DNA of 64,000 bases from JAJCYK01 sp965224285. Its GTDB lineage: Bacteria; Bacteroidota; Bacteroidia; Cytophagales; Cyclobacteriaceae. The position numbers and the translations under genes were made by a program. The notes beneath the pieces were generated by a model. That model searched no databases. It was not told the DNA's origin and worked only from the letters and a program-made list of their open reading frames with translations. Below are positions 6,998 to 16,333 of the stretch, piece after piece. The stretch spans positions 1,364,001 through 1,428,000 of the forward strand of contig OZ245043.1 in the NCBI GenBank assembly GCA_965224285.1, in the 5' to 3' direction. Position 1 is the stretch's first letter; the number at the start of each line of letters is the position of its first letter.

Positions 6998-9900
6998 CTA
7001 AAACAGCGCTGTTACTTGCATTCTTCCGGTATGGACAGATTTCCCACCTGGGGTATTTCTACCGTGATAATTAAGCAAAAGCTGTAATCCAGCGCCAATT
7101 TTTAACTGCCAGTTTGCCGACCAAATTATATTTGTTCCAGGTTGCAATGCCTGCAGTAATTCGTAACCTACCGCAGTATTTGCTACTCCCTTAAATCGTA
7201 TGTCGGTGGCGCTGACCTGAGCTTGCAAAGTGCTACGACGAGATTGATTTTGACGTACTTCAAGGGTCCACTGGTCTATCTTGGAGGATTCACCATCTCC
7301 TTCAAGATGAGTATTGCCTCTCTCTGTTCTTTCATATCGGGTAGTAACCCTGATTTTTTGATTAGGCTGCCAAGACAGTTGTGGTATCCAACTACTTTCA
7401 TCGATTACGTAATTACGGTTGGTAAGGAAGTCTGAAGAGGTCTCCCGGGTTCTCTGACGCTTGGTGAGTTGAAAGATCCAGGGTTTTGACAAATTGTATC
7501 TGAAATTGATATGAGACTCCTTTAGCCCCCGGGACTCAAACCCTTCTACCAGCAGCTGCTGATTAACTGAACGCACAAATCCGAAGTCCAGTCCGTATCT
7601 GGTATGGCCGCGATTGTAGAAGCCGGTGGCTCTGAAGTTCTCCCGGGATGAGAGTATGGTGGTAGGTTCAATACCTGATTTAAAAGGAGATAACCGTGCA
7701 GCAAGATCTTCATCCGTAAACTTGTTTAAAGCATTCCAACTGGTAAGCGCAGAAAATTTGCTAAGGAAAGCCTTTAGTCCAGGTACGGTTTTCCAATTAC
7801 GGGGCATTTCAAGGGACATTCGAAAATTGACCATATTGGAAAATGCCGGCACATAATCATCAGTAGGGGTAAAGAATTTAGCATAATTGCGTTCATCGGG
7901 ATTAATAGCTAAGTAGAATTCATCTAAATCCTGAATGCCATCACTATTCTCATCACGCCAAGTATGAGTACCTTCTCCCGTGGGTACATTTATAAATATA
8001 AACTCCCGTCGTAATTCACGGCTGTTTCCCATCTGATAATTAAGTTCCCCCCGAATATGCTGGTCGAGAAAACTACCTCTCCAGTCCAACCCAATATTGA
8101 GAGTTTCATCATTTGCGGCTGCATCAGATGATCTTAAATTTGACAGCTGCCGATAAGTAAGTAACCACTCCAGATGGTGAGATTTACCAATCTCGGAAGA
8201 TAACCTCAGATTAGTGGTATGGCTCCTATCATTGTCCACTAAAATTCCACCTATCGGTATTTTGTCTTCCCGGTAACTATAGTCCAGTAAAAATTGAACT
8301 CCTAAACTATCGCCATCTTGCAAATAAAAGCGATGGGATTGGAAATTCATGGCTGAAGCAATCACTGAGTCGGTGGATAAATTAGTAATCCGATTGCGAT
8401 CCATTTGAAATTCATATCCTGGAATAATCATACCTCCATCATAGCTAGTATTTATTGTAAACCTATTCCACTGAGACCTCTGACTTCGCTGCTGATTTGA
8501 CATACCAAAGACATTGGCAGAAACGACCCATCTTTTGAAGCTTTTTACCAGATCCAGGTGATGTTGATTACCCTCTACTACGCCCATTCGGTGTCGCTTT
8601 ATCCATTGGTAATGCAATCTATTAGTTGGATCTTGCTTCAATTGGATCCCCATGGTGATCAGGTGATCATCCAACCCGGCCTCTAATTGTGAGCTTTCCA
8701 CACTCCAATCCCGATCGAACTCGATTGATCTGAAACGATCGATACCACGAAAGTTCCTGGAAGTAAACTGATAATCAAGATAGTGGCTCCAGCTTAAGCC
8801 CATAAATAAAGGCCTGTCATCGCTGCGGTAGCCTAAACGGACAGCGTGACCACCATTATCACTGTCATCCTGGCGGGAATAAAGATTTTGATCATTGCCG
8901 GAAAAAGCAATTTCCGCATAAACCTGCCGGCTGCTGTCAAATGTATGGGTGGCGCCCAAGGTTAGCATGTTTTTAAGTTTAGGGGTAGTCACAGGAATAA
9001 GCGGGTCGTAGTTACCTTGAGGAATGCCCGCGCTATCCAGGCCCACCCACTGGTAGATTTTACCATTTACGGTAGATGACAGCAATTGGTATTGACCGTT
9101 TCCCATGCCTACTTCGGTAAACACCGCCCGGTAATGCGCCTGGGCAGGGTCGGTTGAAAAATATAATACGCTCTGCTCACGGCCGGTAGCATCTATAGTA
9201 TCAACCAGTGCATACGAAACCTGCTGCTCGCTAAACCCCAAACTGTCAATGCCAGAGATGAAAGCATTCACAGGGTCATCTCCACTTTCAATTAGGTTTC
9301 CCAGATCCTGTTGGGCAAGATCGAAGGACAACGGCCGGTTGGGATTATCTTTTTCCTGAAAAAATTTCATAAAGATATTGGTCCGCCCCCATTGTTGTTG
9401 ATGTCCTCCGGTCAGAATTTGTCGTTGATAATTTTGGTCGGAGTATTCAAAATCTACCCTTATTCGGGAGAACTTAGTGATCAATACCCGATTGGTAAAG
9501 GTGATCTCCCCGATATTATAATCAATAGTATAGTGCTTATTAAATCCTCTAGTGAGAAGCTGCCCGTCCAGATATACTTTTTCTGAATTGGCTAATACCA
9601 TGATGAATCTTTGGTTTTCCGGACCTTTCAGCCTATATGGCCCTTGTACTCCGTCTATAGGTTCTACCTGCATAGAGGCAAATTTCCCTTTGGCTACGGA
9701 AACTCCCAACGAAGTTTTTGCCAAACTTTGCATAAGGTTATAACGGCTTTCAATTATTCCACCCTGCACGTTTTTATAGTATTTAAGAAAATAGCTATCC
9801 GGATGGTCTTGGCGGCGATTTTGCAGGACAATATCACCTGCACTAAGGGTTAGGTGCTTATTATACAGTTGTATGAATACCTTGTCAAAATCCTGCAATT

Positions 9901-10459
9901 GCTGGGTATTTCCTTCAGGCTGAAAAGGAATATCCTGGTCAGTTATGGTTGCCAGAATATTTATTTGATCATTGAGTTTACCTTCCAGTTGTAAATTGAG
10001 ATTGCTATTTACAAATACATCCTGCTGATTACCAAAACTAATACCCCGGGTTATGCTGCCACTTTTATATAGGTCTTCAGTTTTAAAAAGTTGGTCACGC
10101 TGATCTTTGACAGCAATCCCGCTACCGCTGGCAAGGAATAGGGCGTTGGAATCATATTGGTGAATACTGCGATTCTGATAAGTGCGGTGAAAGGAGAATG
10201 GAAGAACCCTATAGCATATCCTTAACGAGTCAACCGATAGGTCCTTCCTGATCTCAATGGTACCTCGGGTGTAGTTGTAATCATACGGCAGAGAATCGTG
10301 ATCAGGGAAAAAAATGGTATGGCTGTCAACCGACAAGCTGTCCAGGAGGATGGGCTTTTCTGAGTTTTGGAGCCAACGGCATTTGAGCGTATGATCTTGG
10401 GCCTGAAGCTGGTGGTAAACTAAACAGAGTAGAAAAAGTATCCCCGCTTTGCCAAACAT
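6998..10459 (-). CDS. Large outer-membrane beta-barrel protein of unknown function
   Basis: This 1153-residue protein begins with a signal peptide (FGKAGILFLLCLVYHQLQAQ, cleavage expected after AQA/Q), so it is exported. Many alternating-hydrophobicity strands with aromatic girdles, for example RTRYGLDFGFVRSVNQQLL, and the C-terminal HTGRMQVTALF ending in Phe support a beta-barrel inserted in the outer membrane. I recognise no named family. The chosen ATG (complement of 10457-10459) overlaps the kinase gene's TAA as TAATG; an upstream in-frame start at 10522 would put 21 charged residues before the signal peptide. The arrangement suggests translational coupling with the histidine kinase and perhaps a shared sensing or envelope function, which is inference. 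Confidence 0.75.
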   Translation of the reverse strand: MFGKAGILFLLCLVYHQLQAQDHTLKCRWLQNSEKPILLDSLSVDSHTIFFPDHDSLPYDYNYTRGTIEIRKDLSVDSLRICYRVLPFSFHRTYQNRSIHQYDSNALFLASGSGIAVKDQRDQLFKTEDLYKSGSITRGISFGNQQDVFVNSNLNLQLEGKLNDQINILATITDQDIPFQPEGNTQQLQDFDKVFIQLYNKHLTLSAGDIVLQNRRQDHPDSYFLKYYKNVQGGIIESRYNLMQSLAKTSLGVSVAKGKFASMQVEPIDGVQGPYRLKGPENQRFIMVLANSEKVYLDGQLLTRGFNKHYTIDYNIGEITFTNRVLITKFSRIRVDFEYSDQNYQRQILTGGHQQQWGRTNIFMKFFQEKDNPNRPLSFDLAQQDLGNLIESGDDPVNAFISGIDSLGFSEQQVSYALVDTIDATGREQSVLYFSTDPAQAHYRAVFTEVGMGNGQYQLLSSTVNGKIYQWVGLDSAGIPQGNYDPLIPVTTPKLKNMLTLGATHTFDSSRQVYAEIAFSGNDQNLYSRQDDSDNGGHAVRLGYRSDDRPLFMGLSWSHYLDYQFTSRNFRGIDRFRSIEFDRDWSVESSQLEAGLDDHLITMGIQLKQDPTNRLHYQWIKRHRMGVVEGNQHHLDLVKSFKRWVVSANVFGMSNQQRSQRSQWNRFTINTSYDGGMIIPGYEFQMDRNRITNLSTDSVIASAMNFQSHRFYLQDGDSLGVQFLLDYSYREDKIPIGGILVDNDRSHTTNLRLSSEIGKSHHLEWLLTYRQLSNLRSSDAAANDETLNIGLDWRGSFLDQHIRGELNYQMGNSRELRREFIFINVPTGEGTHTWRDENSDGIQDLDEFYLAINPDERNYAKFFTPTDDYVPAFSNMVNFRMSLEMPRNWKTVPGLKAFLSKFSALTSWNALNKFTDEDLAARLSPFKSGIEPTTILSSRENFRATGFYNRGHTRYGLDFGFVRSVNQQLLVEGFESRGLKESHINFRYNLSKPWIFQLTKRQRTRETSSDFLTNRNYVIDESSWIPQLSWQPNQKIRVTTRYERTERGNTHLEGDGESSKIDQWTLEVRQNQSRRSTLQAQVSATDIRFKGVANTAVGYELLQALQPGTNIIWSANWQLKIGAGLQLLLNYHGRNTPGGKSVHTGRMQVTALF

Positions 10460-13400
10460 TAATCCACTAATGGCAATTCGACGAAAATCGCTGTTCCAGC
10501 CTCCGATGTAGAGTCGACCCAAATTTTTCCCCCCGCATGTTCAATGCCTCGTTTAGCGATGGACAAACCGATGCCGGACCCCTGCTCTTTGGTGCTAAAA
10601 TTTGGTATAAAAATTTTGTGCGTAATGTCTGGGGGTATCCCAGACCCGTTATCCTTAAAAGTAATCACTACCTTATTTTCCACTGTTTTCAGACTGATTT
10701 CTATAACAGGATCTCGGTCCGGTGGTACCGCCTGTATTCCATTAATAATAAGGTTAGAAAATATGCGCCCCATCAATTGTGGGTCGCCGGTAATATAGTG
10801 ATTTCCGCCTTCAATTTCGGATATTATCTGGTACTGTTTACTGTTGTCATGCAGTTGGATGGTCCTGGTCAGTATGGAGGAAATCTCAATCCTTTGATTT
10901 TCCGGCACCGGCATTTTAGCAAAGCTGGAAAAAGAGGTGGCAATGTCACTCAGGGTATCTATCTGATGTAAGAGAGAGTTGATTGGTTTTTCAGAGAGAT
11001 TACTGTTTCCTGATTTGGAAGACGTCAGGGTCCTTTTTAAGTGCTGCAGGGTGAGCTTCATGGGAGTAAGCGGATTCTTTATTTCATGGGCCACCTGTTG
11101 TGCCATTTCTCTCCACGCCGATTCCTTTTCACTTCTGGCCAGGGCCGTTTTACTGGCCTCCAAGTTTTGCAGCATGCGATTGTACTCTCCTACCATGAGC
11201 CCGATCTCATCGTCGGAATTCCACTCCAGGGGTTCATTATAACCGGTGAGTGTGGTTTTCTTAATTTTCTGGGTGATCATATTCAGTGGCACAGTCAGAA
11301 CCCTGGAGGCGAAATAGCTGGCAATTAAAATTACTATAAATATGATGGTAAATATGTTGAGAATATTAGTAAGAATTACCACAATCTCTCTGTCCAATTC
11401 ATACTTGGATTCAAAGAAAGGGATACTGAGAATTCCCAGCAGGTCACCGCTGCCAAAGGATCGAATGGCCAAATAAGCTGATTTATATCCCAAAGTACCA
11501 ACGGATTCATTTAGCAGTACACTGGCATTTTCCTCCTCCACAATTTCAGTAAATGCCACTGGGTTAATGAATCCTGATAGAATTTGATACTCATAAATTT
11601 TAGGCTGGCTGGTGCTGATAATCCGGCCATCGGTGTTGAACATGTTGATATCCGATTCAGAGTACTGGGCTATTTGGGTAATCTCTTGGTCTATTTGTTC
11701 AGGGCTGAGGGCACCTGACAAATAGTCGTCTAAAGGATTAACTATATTGTTGCGTATACCTTCGGCTTTCTCGAAATACTGTTCAATTACTTCCTGCTTG
11801 GAAGAGGAGCTTATCAAGCTCAAGGTGGTCAAACTCACAATAAGCAAAGGAAGGAAAAAAGCCAGATTTAAGTAAAGTTGGATCCTGGTGGCGTAATTGA
11901 GTTTAACCGGCTCCCTGCGCAGCCAGATGTAACCCAGAATGAAAAATATTACTGAAAAAATAAAAATGATAAACAACAGGGAGAAATTCGCCAGAATATT
12001 CCTCATAGGATAGGCCACAGAGCTGATAACCGCTAGTCTACCCTGGGTACTTTTCACTCCGTAGTGATGATATCCTTCCAAATTAATTCCTTTGGAAAAC
12101 AAACGTTGATTTTCAAAAGATACCTGCTTAAAATCCTTGGCATAATTGAAATTACCGGAATTATTGATCAGCTTACCATTGAGGTATATGGCATAACTAT
12201 ACTGGTTTAAACTGTTGTCCCTTGGACTGTTGTACACCAGTAACTCCGGATACACCGTATTGGGAATAACCCGCTTGAGTTGAAGGTCGATTATGATATA
12301 ACCGACCACCGTATTGGCAGCGCGCAGCTCTACAAAACCCAGATATCGATTTAATAAATCTGAAGTAATCTCATTTATGTAGTACAGGCCTTCATAATCG
12401 GACTGATAATCTTCCATAGCAAACTGCCCCTTAAAATCCTGATAACGCAGAAATGATTCATTCATGGGATCCGGGTCACCTCTGGAATCAAAAATATTAA
12501 TAGTAATGTCGTAACGATCTAAGTGTTGGTTGATATAAATCCGGTTAATTTTTTGCAAAATGGCCTCACTGGAACCAATGGGATTAAAGAGCATTTGATT
12601 GATAAGAAAAGGGTCATGCTTTACTTTTTCCATGGCCTCAGCCAGTAAGAACTCCCCGACTACATCCTTTTCGTTTAGTAATTGATCCGCAAGTTGAGAT
12701 TTCCCGTTGCGATCTTCGATCTTCTCGTAAGTATTGATAGCGTAAGCGCCGATAATAGCGCATTGGATGGAACCTATGAAGAGATATAGAAATGACAGAT
12801 AGTTATACTGTCCCAAGTAACTGATAATTCCCAGTAAATAAAGTACCATCAGATACAGGGTATTCAATAAAGCAACCGGCAACCAATTCCATCCAGCTAC
12901 TATCCCAACAACTGCGAATACCACTAAGGCATAAGCATATAGGGCCAATAGTTCTCTGCGGTCTTTTACGGCTATTTTAAGGGTCTCTTCTGCCGCTATA
13001 TGTGTGATCAAAAAATAGATCACTGCATTGATCACGATTATGATGAGACTAAGGAATTTGAAAAAATCAAAATCCATGATGGCGGATATATCCAAAGACC
13101 ATTGGGACCTATAAAAGTCGGCAATGATGTGGTATTGGAAATAGAGCATGATTAAACTTAAGGCGAGCCAAAATACTGCCAGCGCTTTTTTCATATCAGC
13201 CCGGTGAGAAAACCGTTTCAAAAACTCAAAATAGCGATAGTAACGAAACAAAAACACCGCAACTGCGAGCAATACCAATTGGTTCAGAAAAAGATCACCC
13301 AGGCTATGGTTTAAATCGGACGAAGCGTATAGCTGAGGGTTAAAAATATCGGAGTGCAACGTGGACCCTGGAAAATCATAGCTGAGCATCACCGCACGTA

Positions 13401-14142
13401 TCACCACTAGGCCTAAGGTCATGTAGAGCAAAGCTCTCTGATAACGAGCATTATAAATTTCATTCGAGGTGACCCTATATAGGTAAAATAGTGCCAATAG
13501 CAATGCCAACACCACCAAAATAAACACCAAATAATAGATTGGAGCAGACTTAGGGGTGCTGCCATCATCTATGCTAAAACTAAAGAGATATTGATTCTCA
13601 GGGGTATATAAAGCATTTCCCTCTCCTTCAGCCACTATATTTACATTGATGGCCTTTTGGGGAAACAGTTCACTGTTGAATTCCTCTTGGATATAGTTAT
13701 TCTGGATATTTCTGGTGCGATGGACCGGCAATGTCATCACTAACAACCGGCGGTTTTTCAGTTGGTGAGCCCTGGCGATAAAGTGCACGCCCTGATCACT
13801 AACATATTGGATTCCTGCTAGATCTTTCACCGCAGCAAAGGAGGGCACGTAATGGAAATCTGACCAATATTCTAAGGAGTCATCCCTGAATATGTAGTAT
13901 GGATAAGGCACTTCAACCCGGAAATCCGAAAAGGTTTCCGGTTGATTCAAATTACCCAGCACCTGATTAAAGCTCTCCTCCAATAGCTGAAGCTTGGTGT
14001 GTAATCTTTTTGATACCTGGCGGTAATACTGAGCTTGGTTCTTAACTTCATCCGCCGATAATTGCCATAACCCCCAGGCAACTAACAGCATTACTATGGC
14101 CAGTATTAAAGGGTGGTGCTTTATGGAACCTGTTTTGCCCAA
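10459..14142 (-). CDS. Very large multi-TM sensor histidine kinase
   Basis: This 1227-residue protein has an N-terminal TM, a periplasmic segment and about eight closely packed TM helices (residues 200-490). A soluble stretch, further TM helices and a HAMP-like linker near residue 950 follow. At the C-terminus is a full kinase core: H-box EMAQQVAHEIKNPLTP (His near residue 1018), N-box NLIINGIQAV, G1 FKDNGSGIPPD and G2 GSGIGLSIAKRG. It therefore probably autophosphorylates and has NtrY-like architecture. No response regulator gene is adjacent, so the partner is elsewhere. The start is TTG (complement of 14140-14142), 17 bases after the DUF983 gene. It is probably cotranscribed with the oxidase genes, suggesting a link to respiration or envelope state. 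Confidence 0.87.
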   Translation of the reverse strand: MGKTGSIKHHPLILAIVMLLVAWGLWQLSADEVKNQAQYYRQVSKRLHTKLQLLEESFNQVLGNLNQPETFSDFRVEVPYPYYIFRDDSLEYWSDFHYVPSFAAVKDLAGIQYVSDQGVHFIARAHQLKNRRLLVMTLPVHRTRNIQNNYIQEEFNSELFPQKAINVNIVAEGEGNALYTPENQYLFSFSIDDGSTPKSAPIYYLVFILVVLALLLALFYLYRVTSNEIYNARYQRALLYMTLGLVVIRAVMLSYDFPGSTLHSDIFNPQLYASSDLNHSLGDLFLNQLVLLAVAVFLFRYYRYFEFLKRFSHRADMKKALAVFWLALSLIMLYFQYHIIADFYRSQWSLDISAIMDFDFFKFLSLIIIVINAVIYFLITHIAAEETLKIAVKDRRELLALYAYALVVFAVVGIVAGWNWLPVALLNTLYLMVLYLLGIISYLGQYNYLSFLYLFIGSIQCAIIGAYAINTYEKIEDRNGKSQLADQLLNEKDVVGEFLLAEAMEKVKHDPFLINQMLFNPIGSSEAILQKINRIYINQHLDRYDITINIFDSRGDPDPMNESFLRYQDFKGQFAMEDYQSDYEGLYYINEITSDLLNRYLGFVELRAANTVVGYIIIDLQLKRVIPNTVYPELLVYNSPRDNSLNQYSYAIYLNGKLINNSGNFNYAKDFKQVSFENQRLFSKGINLEGYHHYGVKSTQGRLAVISSVAYPMRNILANFSLLFIIFIFSVIFFILGYIWLRREPVKLNYATRIQLYLNLAFFLPLLIVSLTTLSLISSSSKQEVIEQYFEKAEGIRNNIVNPLDDYLSGALSPEQIDQEITQIAQYSESDINMFNTDGRIISTSQPKIYEYQILSGFINPVAFTEIVEEENASVLLNESVGTLGYKSAYLAIRSFGSGDLLGILSIPFFESKYELDREIVVILTNILNIFTIIFIVILIASYFASRVLTVPLNMITQKIKKTTLTGYNEPLEWNSDDEIGLMVGEYNRMLQNLEASKTALARSEKESAWREMAQQVAHEIKNPLTPMKLTLQHLKRTLTSSKSGNSNLSEKPINSLLHQIDTLSDIATSFSSFAKMPVPENQRIEISSILTRTIQLHDNSKQYQIISEIEGGNHYITGDPQLMGRIFSNLIINGIQAVPPDRDPVIEISLKTVENKVVITFKDNGSGIPPDITHKIFIPNFSTKEQGSGIGLSIAKRGIEHAGGKIWVDSTSEAGTAIFVELPLVD

Positions 14143-14159
14143 TATTGAATGGGTTGAAT

Positions 14160-14534
14160 TTAAGGAGACCGATACTCAACCCCTCCAAATAAATGCAGGA
14201 ATAAAACTCTCGAATATCGATACATCAATGGCAACAAAATTAATACCATTAGTGGTATAGCAATCATATAATAGTAAAATTCCGGATTATTGAAGAGCCA
14301 ATACACACTCGCTCCCACTAAAACAAACAGACCCAGACTCATGGCATAACTGATGTACATAGCCCCTATAAAGAAACCGGGTTCTACTTCAAAACGCAAC
14401 CCGCACACCGGGCAGTGTTGATGCATACTGCTGAATTTTGATACTCTAAAAATGGGAAACTTAAACATCCTGCCTTTTCGGCATTGGGGACATCTAGCCT
14501 CTATTATGGCTTGAATTCTGGAATTTTCTGGCAT
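14160..14534 (-). CDS. DUF983 family zinc-ribbon membrane protein
   Basis: This 124-residue protein has an N-terminal CPQCRKG, a second CPVCGLRFE about 25 residues on (together a zinc-ribbon-like four-Cys set), then EPGFFIGAMYISYAM and two TM helices. This is the DUF983 pattern, a family often found beside cytochrome oxidase genes. The biochemical role is unknown; a part in oxidase assembly is a guess from context. The start at the complement of 14532-14534 is needed to keep the first CxxC pair. It overlaps the preceding small membrane protein gene by 41 bases. Confidence 0.82.
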   Translation of the reverse strand: MPENSRIQAIIEARCPQCRKGRMFKFPIFRVSKFSSMHQHCPVCGLRFEVEPGFFIGAMYISYAMSLGLFVLVGASVYWLFNNPEFYYYMIAIPLMVLILLPLMYRYSRVLFLHLFGGVEYRSP

Positions 14535-14763
14535 CTAGTTTGGTTTTTCTATACCACAGAATACCAATGACCATAACCAGTAGATAAGGGGCTACAAAAA
14601 GATATAATATTCCGGTATTTAAGCCAGCTGCAAATCCTGCGCTTTCCGTACTGGCATTGTTTTCTACTGCTGCCCGGCACATGGCGCATTGCGACCAAAG
14701 CTGGGTAAGAGTACTTACCACCAGCATGATTGATAACAACAGAGATTTACCTAAAATATTCAC
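14494..14763 (-). CDS. Small CxxC membrane protein of the oxidase cluster
   Basis: This 89-residue protein has an N-terminal signal or TM segment (KSLLLSIMLVVSTLTQLWS), then QCAMCRAAVENN and a second TM helix (ILYLFVAPYLLVMVIGILW). The CAMCRA motif followed by one helix recurs, to my knowledge, in unnamed Bacteroidota proteins encoded beside caa3 oxidase accessory genes. Two cysteines facing the periplasm could bind metal or act in thiol chemistry during oxidase assembly, but that is inference. The start codon is GTG (complement of 14761-14763). The gene lies 56 bases after the DUF420 gene and overlaps the DUF983 gene. Confidence 0.72.
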   Translation of the reverse strand: MNILGKSLLLSIMLVVSTLTQLWSQCAMCRAAVENNASTESAGFAAGLNTGILYLFVAPYLLVMVIGILWYRKTKLDARKFQNSSHNRG

Positions 14764-14819
14764 CGTTAGGTCTTTGTTTGCTGTACTAAATTACGAAACC
14801 TTTTTCAATTGGTGAAAAC

Positions 14820-15368
14820 CTAATAATATGGACTGATCATAAAATAGACCAAAACCCCGCTTACGGATACATAGAGCCACACCGGGTAGGCAAACTTAAC
14901 CGTCTTGCGATGTTGTTCAATTCTATCCGACAATGCGAAATAAAGGGCCATTATTACTAATGGAACTACTACCACTGCCAGTAATATGTGAGAAATCAAT
15001 AAAACATAGTATACGGTCCTTAACCAGCCAGTGCCCCCGAAACTGGTGGATGGTACCGTGCTGTGATAAATAATGTAGGACACTAAAAAGATTGACCCCA
15101 ATATAAAGGCAGAGATCATACTATTACGATGTCTGGCGATCTGATTTCTTTTGATAAACACTAACCCGGCCACCAACAAAGCGGAGGTAGAGCCGTTGAT
15201 GGCTGCATTGAGATGAGGCAACAGATATACCCACTTATTTTCTCCATCCTGCACGGTACCAGAATTGCTGAACATCAGATAACCCACCAGGAAGGGCACT
15301 GCTATGGCAATTATACCCACCAGGTAGCCAAACCTGCGATCAGAACCAGTTTCAGGTGTCCTCACCAT
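14820..15368 (-). CDS. DUF420 family membrane protein
   Basis: This 182-residue protein has five TM segments and the DUF420 features LLPHLNAAINGSTSALLV near the N-terminus, IIYHSTVPSTSFGGTG in the middle and a RTVYYVLLISHILLA helix. Related proteins (CtaM type) are needed for maturation of heme-copper oxidases in some Firmicutes, so an assembly role is likely but not shown for this lineage. The conserved histidines (LPHLN, YHST, ISHIL) could bind copper or heme. Its start overlaps the SCO-like gene by 17 bases, which makes cotranslation likely. Confidence 0.85.
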   Translation of the reverse strand: MVRTPETGSDRRFGYLVGIIAIAVPFLVGYLMFSNSGTVQDGENKWVYLLPHLNAAINGSTSALLVAGLVFIKRNQIARHRNSMISAFILGSIFLVSYIIYHSTVPSTSFGGTGWLRTVYYVLLISHILLAVVVVPLVIMALYFALSDRIEQHRKTVKFAYPVWLYVSVSGVLVYFMISPYY

Positions 15369-15984
15369 TTCTTAGAAGTATTTCTATTTCTGCTAATAAC
15401 CTGTCCATATCCTCCTGATCTGGTGCCTTGAAGTATCCCCGTAGGCGCAAAGCCCCATCTACCAGCACAACCCGCTCGCCGTCTTCACATCCCGCAAATG
15501 GAATGTTAAGAATGCAAGTGAAATCCGCAACCTGGTTTCCTCCGCGGATAATACTCCATTTGCCCAGGTCAAAGTTATACCTTTGGCCGATCTGATTCCA
15601 CAATTGAAATTCATTGGCAGAATCCGACACCAGCCCCATTATCCCCACCCGAGAATCATTCCTGTAGCGGTTGCCAATAGCCGCCAACTGATCAACAGCT
15701 TCATGAGTATGATCACAATTTGATTTGATCAAAGCAAATACTGTCAATCGTCCTTTTAGTTCATGCAGGTTACTCCAGGGGCCGGTACCGGAAAATGATT
15801 GATTTGGCAAATAATAGGGTTCAGTAGTCTCAGGGCAACCGGCGACCGGCTCCCTTATTCCCGATTGGTAAAATATCGGCACCTGGTATTGATTAGTACC
15901 ATATCTCTGTAAAAATAGGTACAAACCCACTGGTAAACCCAGTATTAAGGTCAGTAGGATTATCTTTTGCCAGTTTATAGGCAT
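15352..15984 (-). CDS. SCO1/SenC-like protein with an altered copper motif
   Basis: This 210-residue protein has one N-terminal TM anchor (IILLTLILGLPVGLYLFLQ) and a thioredoxin-like periplasmic domain. SCO proteins deliver copper to the CuA site of oxidase subunit II and normally carry CxxxCP plus a distal His. Here the expected region reads IKSNCDHTHEAVDQ (about residue 90), so only one cysteine remains and the second position is His. A further Cys pair lies elsewhere (AGCPETTEP, DFTCILNIPFAGCE). The protein may bind copper differently or act only in redox chemistry. Its position between subunit IV and DUF420 supports an oxidase-assembly role. The SCO label is by position and fold-like pattern. 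Confidence 0.7.
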   Translation of the reverse strand: MPINWQKIILLTLILGLPVGLYLFLQRYGTNQYQVPIFYQSGIREPVAGCPETTEPYYLPNQSFSGTGPWSNLHELKGRLTVFALIKSNCDHTHEAVDQLAAIGNRYRNDSRVGIMGLVSDSANEFQLWNQIGQRYNFDLGKWSIIRGGNQVADFTCILNIPFAGCEDGERVVLVDGALRLRGYFKAPDQEDMDRLLAEIEILLRNGEDT

Positions 15985-15987
15985 GCA

Positions 15988-16314
15988 TCAGAAGCGAATA
16001 TTAAATATAGCCTCCCCTTCTATAAGCAAAGCCAAAAGTAGCCATACTATGAATATAGTGGGGATCAAAATAGACCATATCAGCACTTTTACTTCATACT
16101 TAAGGTGCATGAACTCACTAACGATGTAGAATGCCTTTACCAGGGTTAGTCCAATGAATATAGAGGTTCGCAATACCCCGGCATCCATGGTAAAAGCAAA
16201 AAGAAACTCTATGCCGGTGACCACCGCCAAAAATAATGCTGTTCTCCAAATCCTACGGATTTTGGCCTTGTCGGGAGGGGCGGTGGTTATGGTTTTAGGT
16301 TCTTCAGAAGCCAT
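15988..16314 (-). CDS. Cytochrome c oxidase subunit IV
   Basis: This 108-residue protein has three TM helices (LFLAVVTGIEFLFAF, TSIFIGLTLVKAFYIV and VLIWSILIPTIFIVWLLLA) and the family-typical AFYIVSEFMHLKYE loop. It is a small accessory subunit of caa3/bo3-type oxidases (COX4/CyoD-like group) without redox cofactors. It is encoded 19 bases after subunit III and four bases before the SCO-like gene. The charged N-terminus (SEEPKTITTAPPDKAKIRR) faces the cytoplasm by the positive-inside rule. Confidence 0.87.
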   Translation of the reverse strand: MASEEPKTITTAPPDKAKIRRIWRTALFLAVVTGIEFLFAFTMDAGVLRTSIFIGLTLVKAFYIVSEFMHLKYEVKVLIWSILIPTIFIVWLLLALLIEGEAIFNIRF

Positions 16315-16333
16315 AATAATTCCTTTTTAATGT

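Noticed and set aside
10459..10522. Upstream start of the beta-barrel protein gene at 10522
   Set aside because: It would add 21 residues before a normal signal peptide and lie inside the kinase gene; the TAATG overlap at 10459 is more natural.
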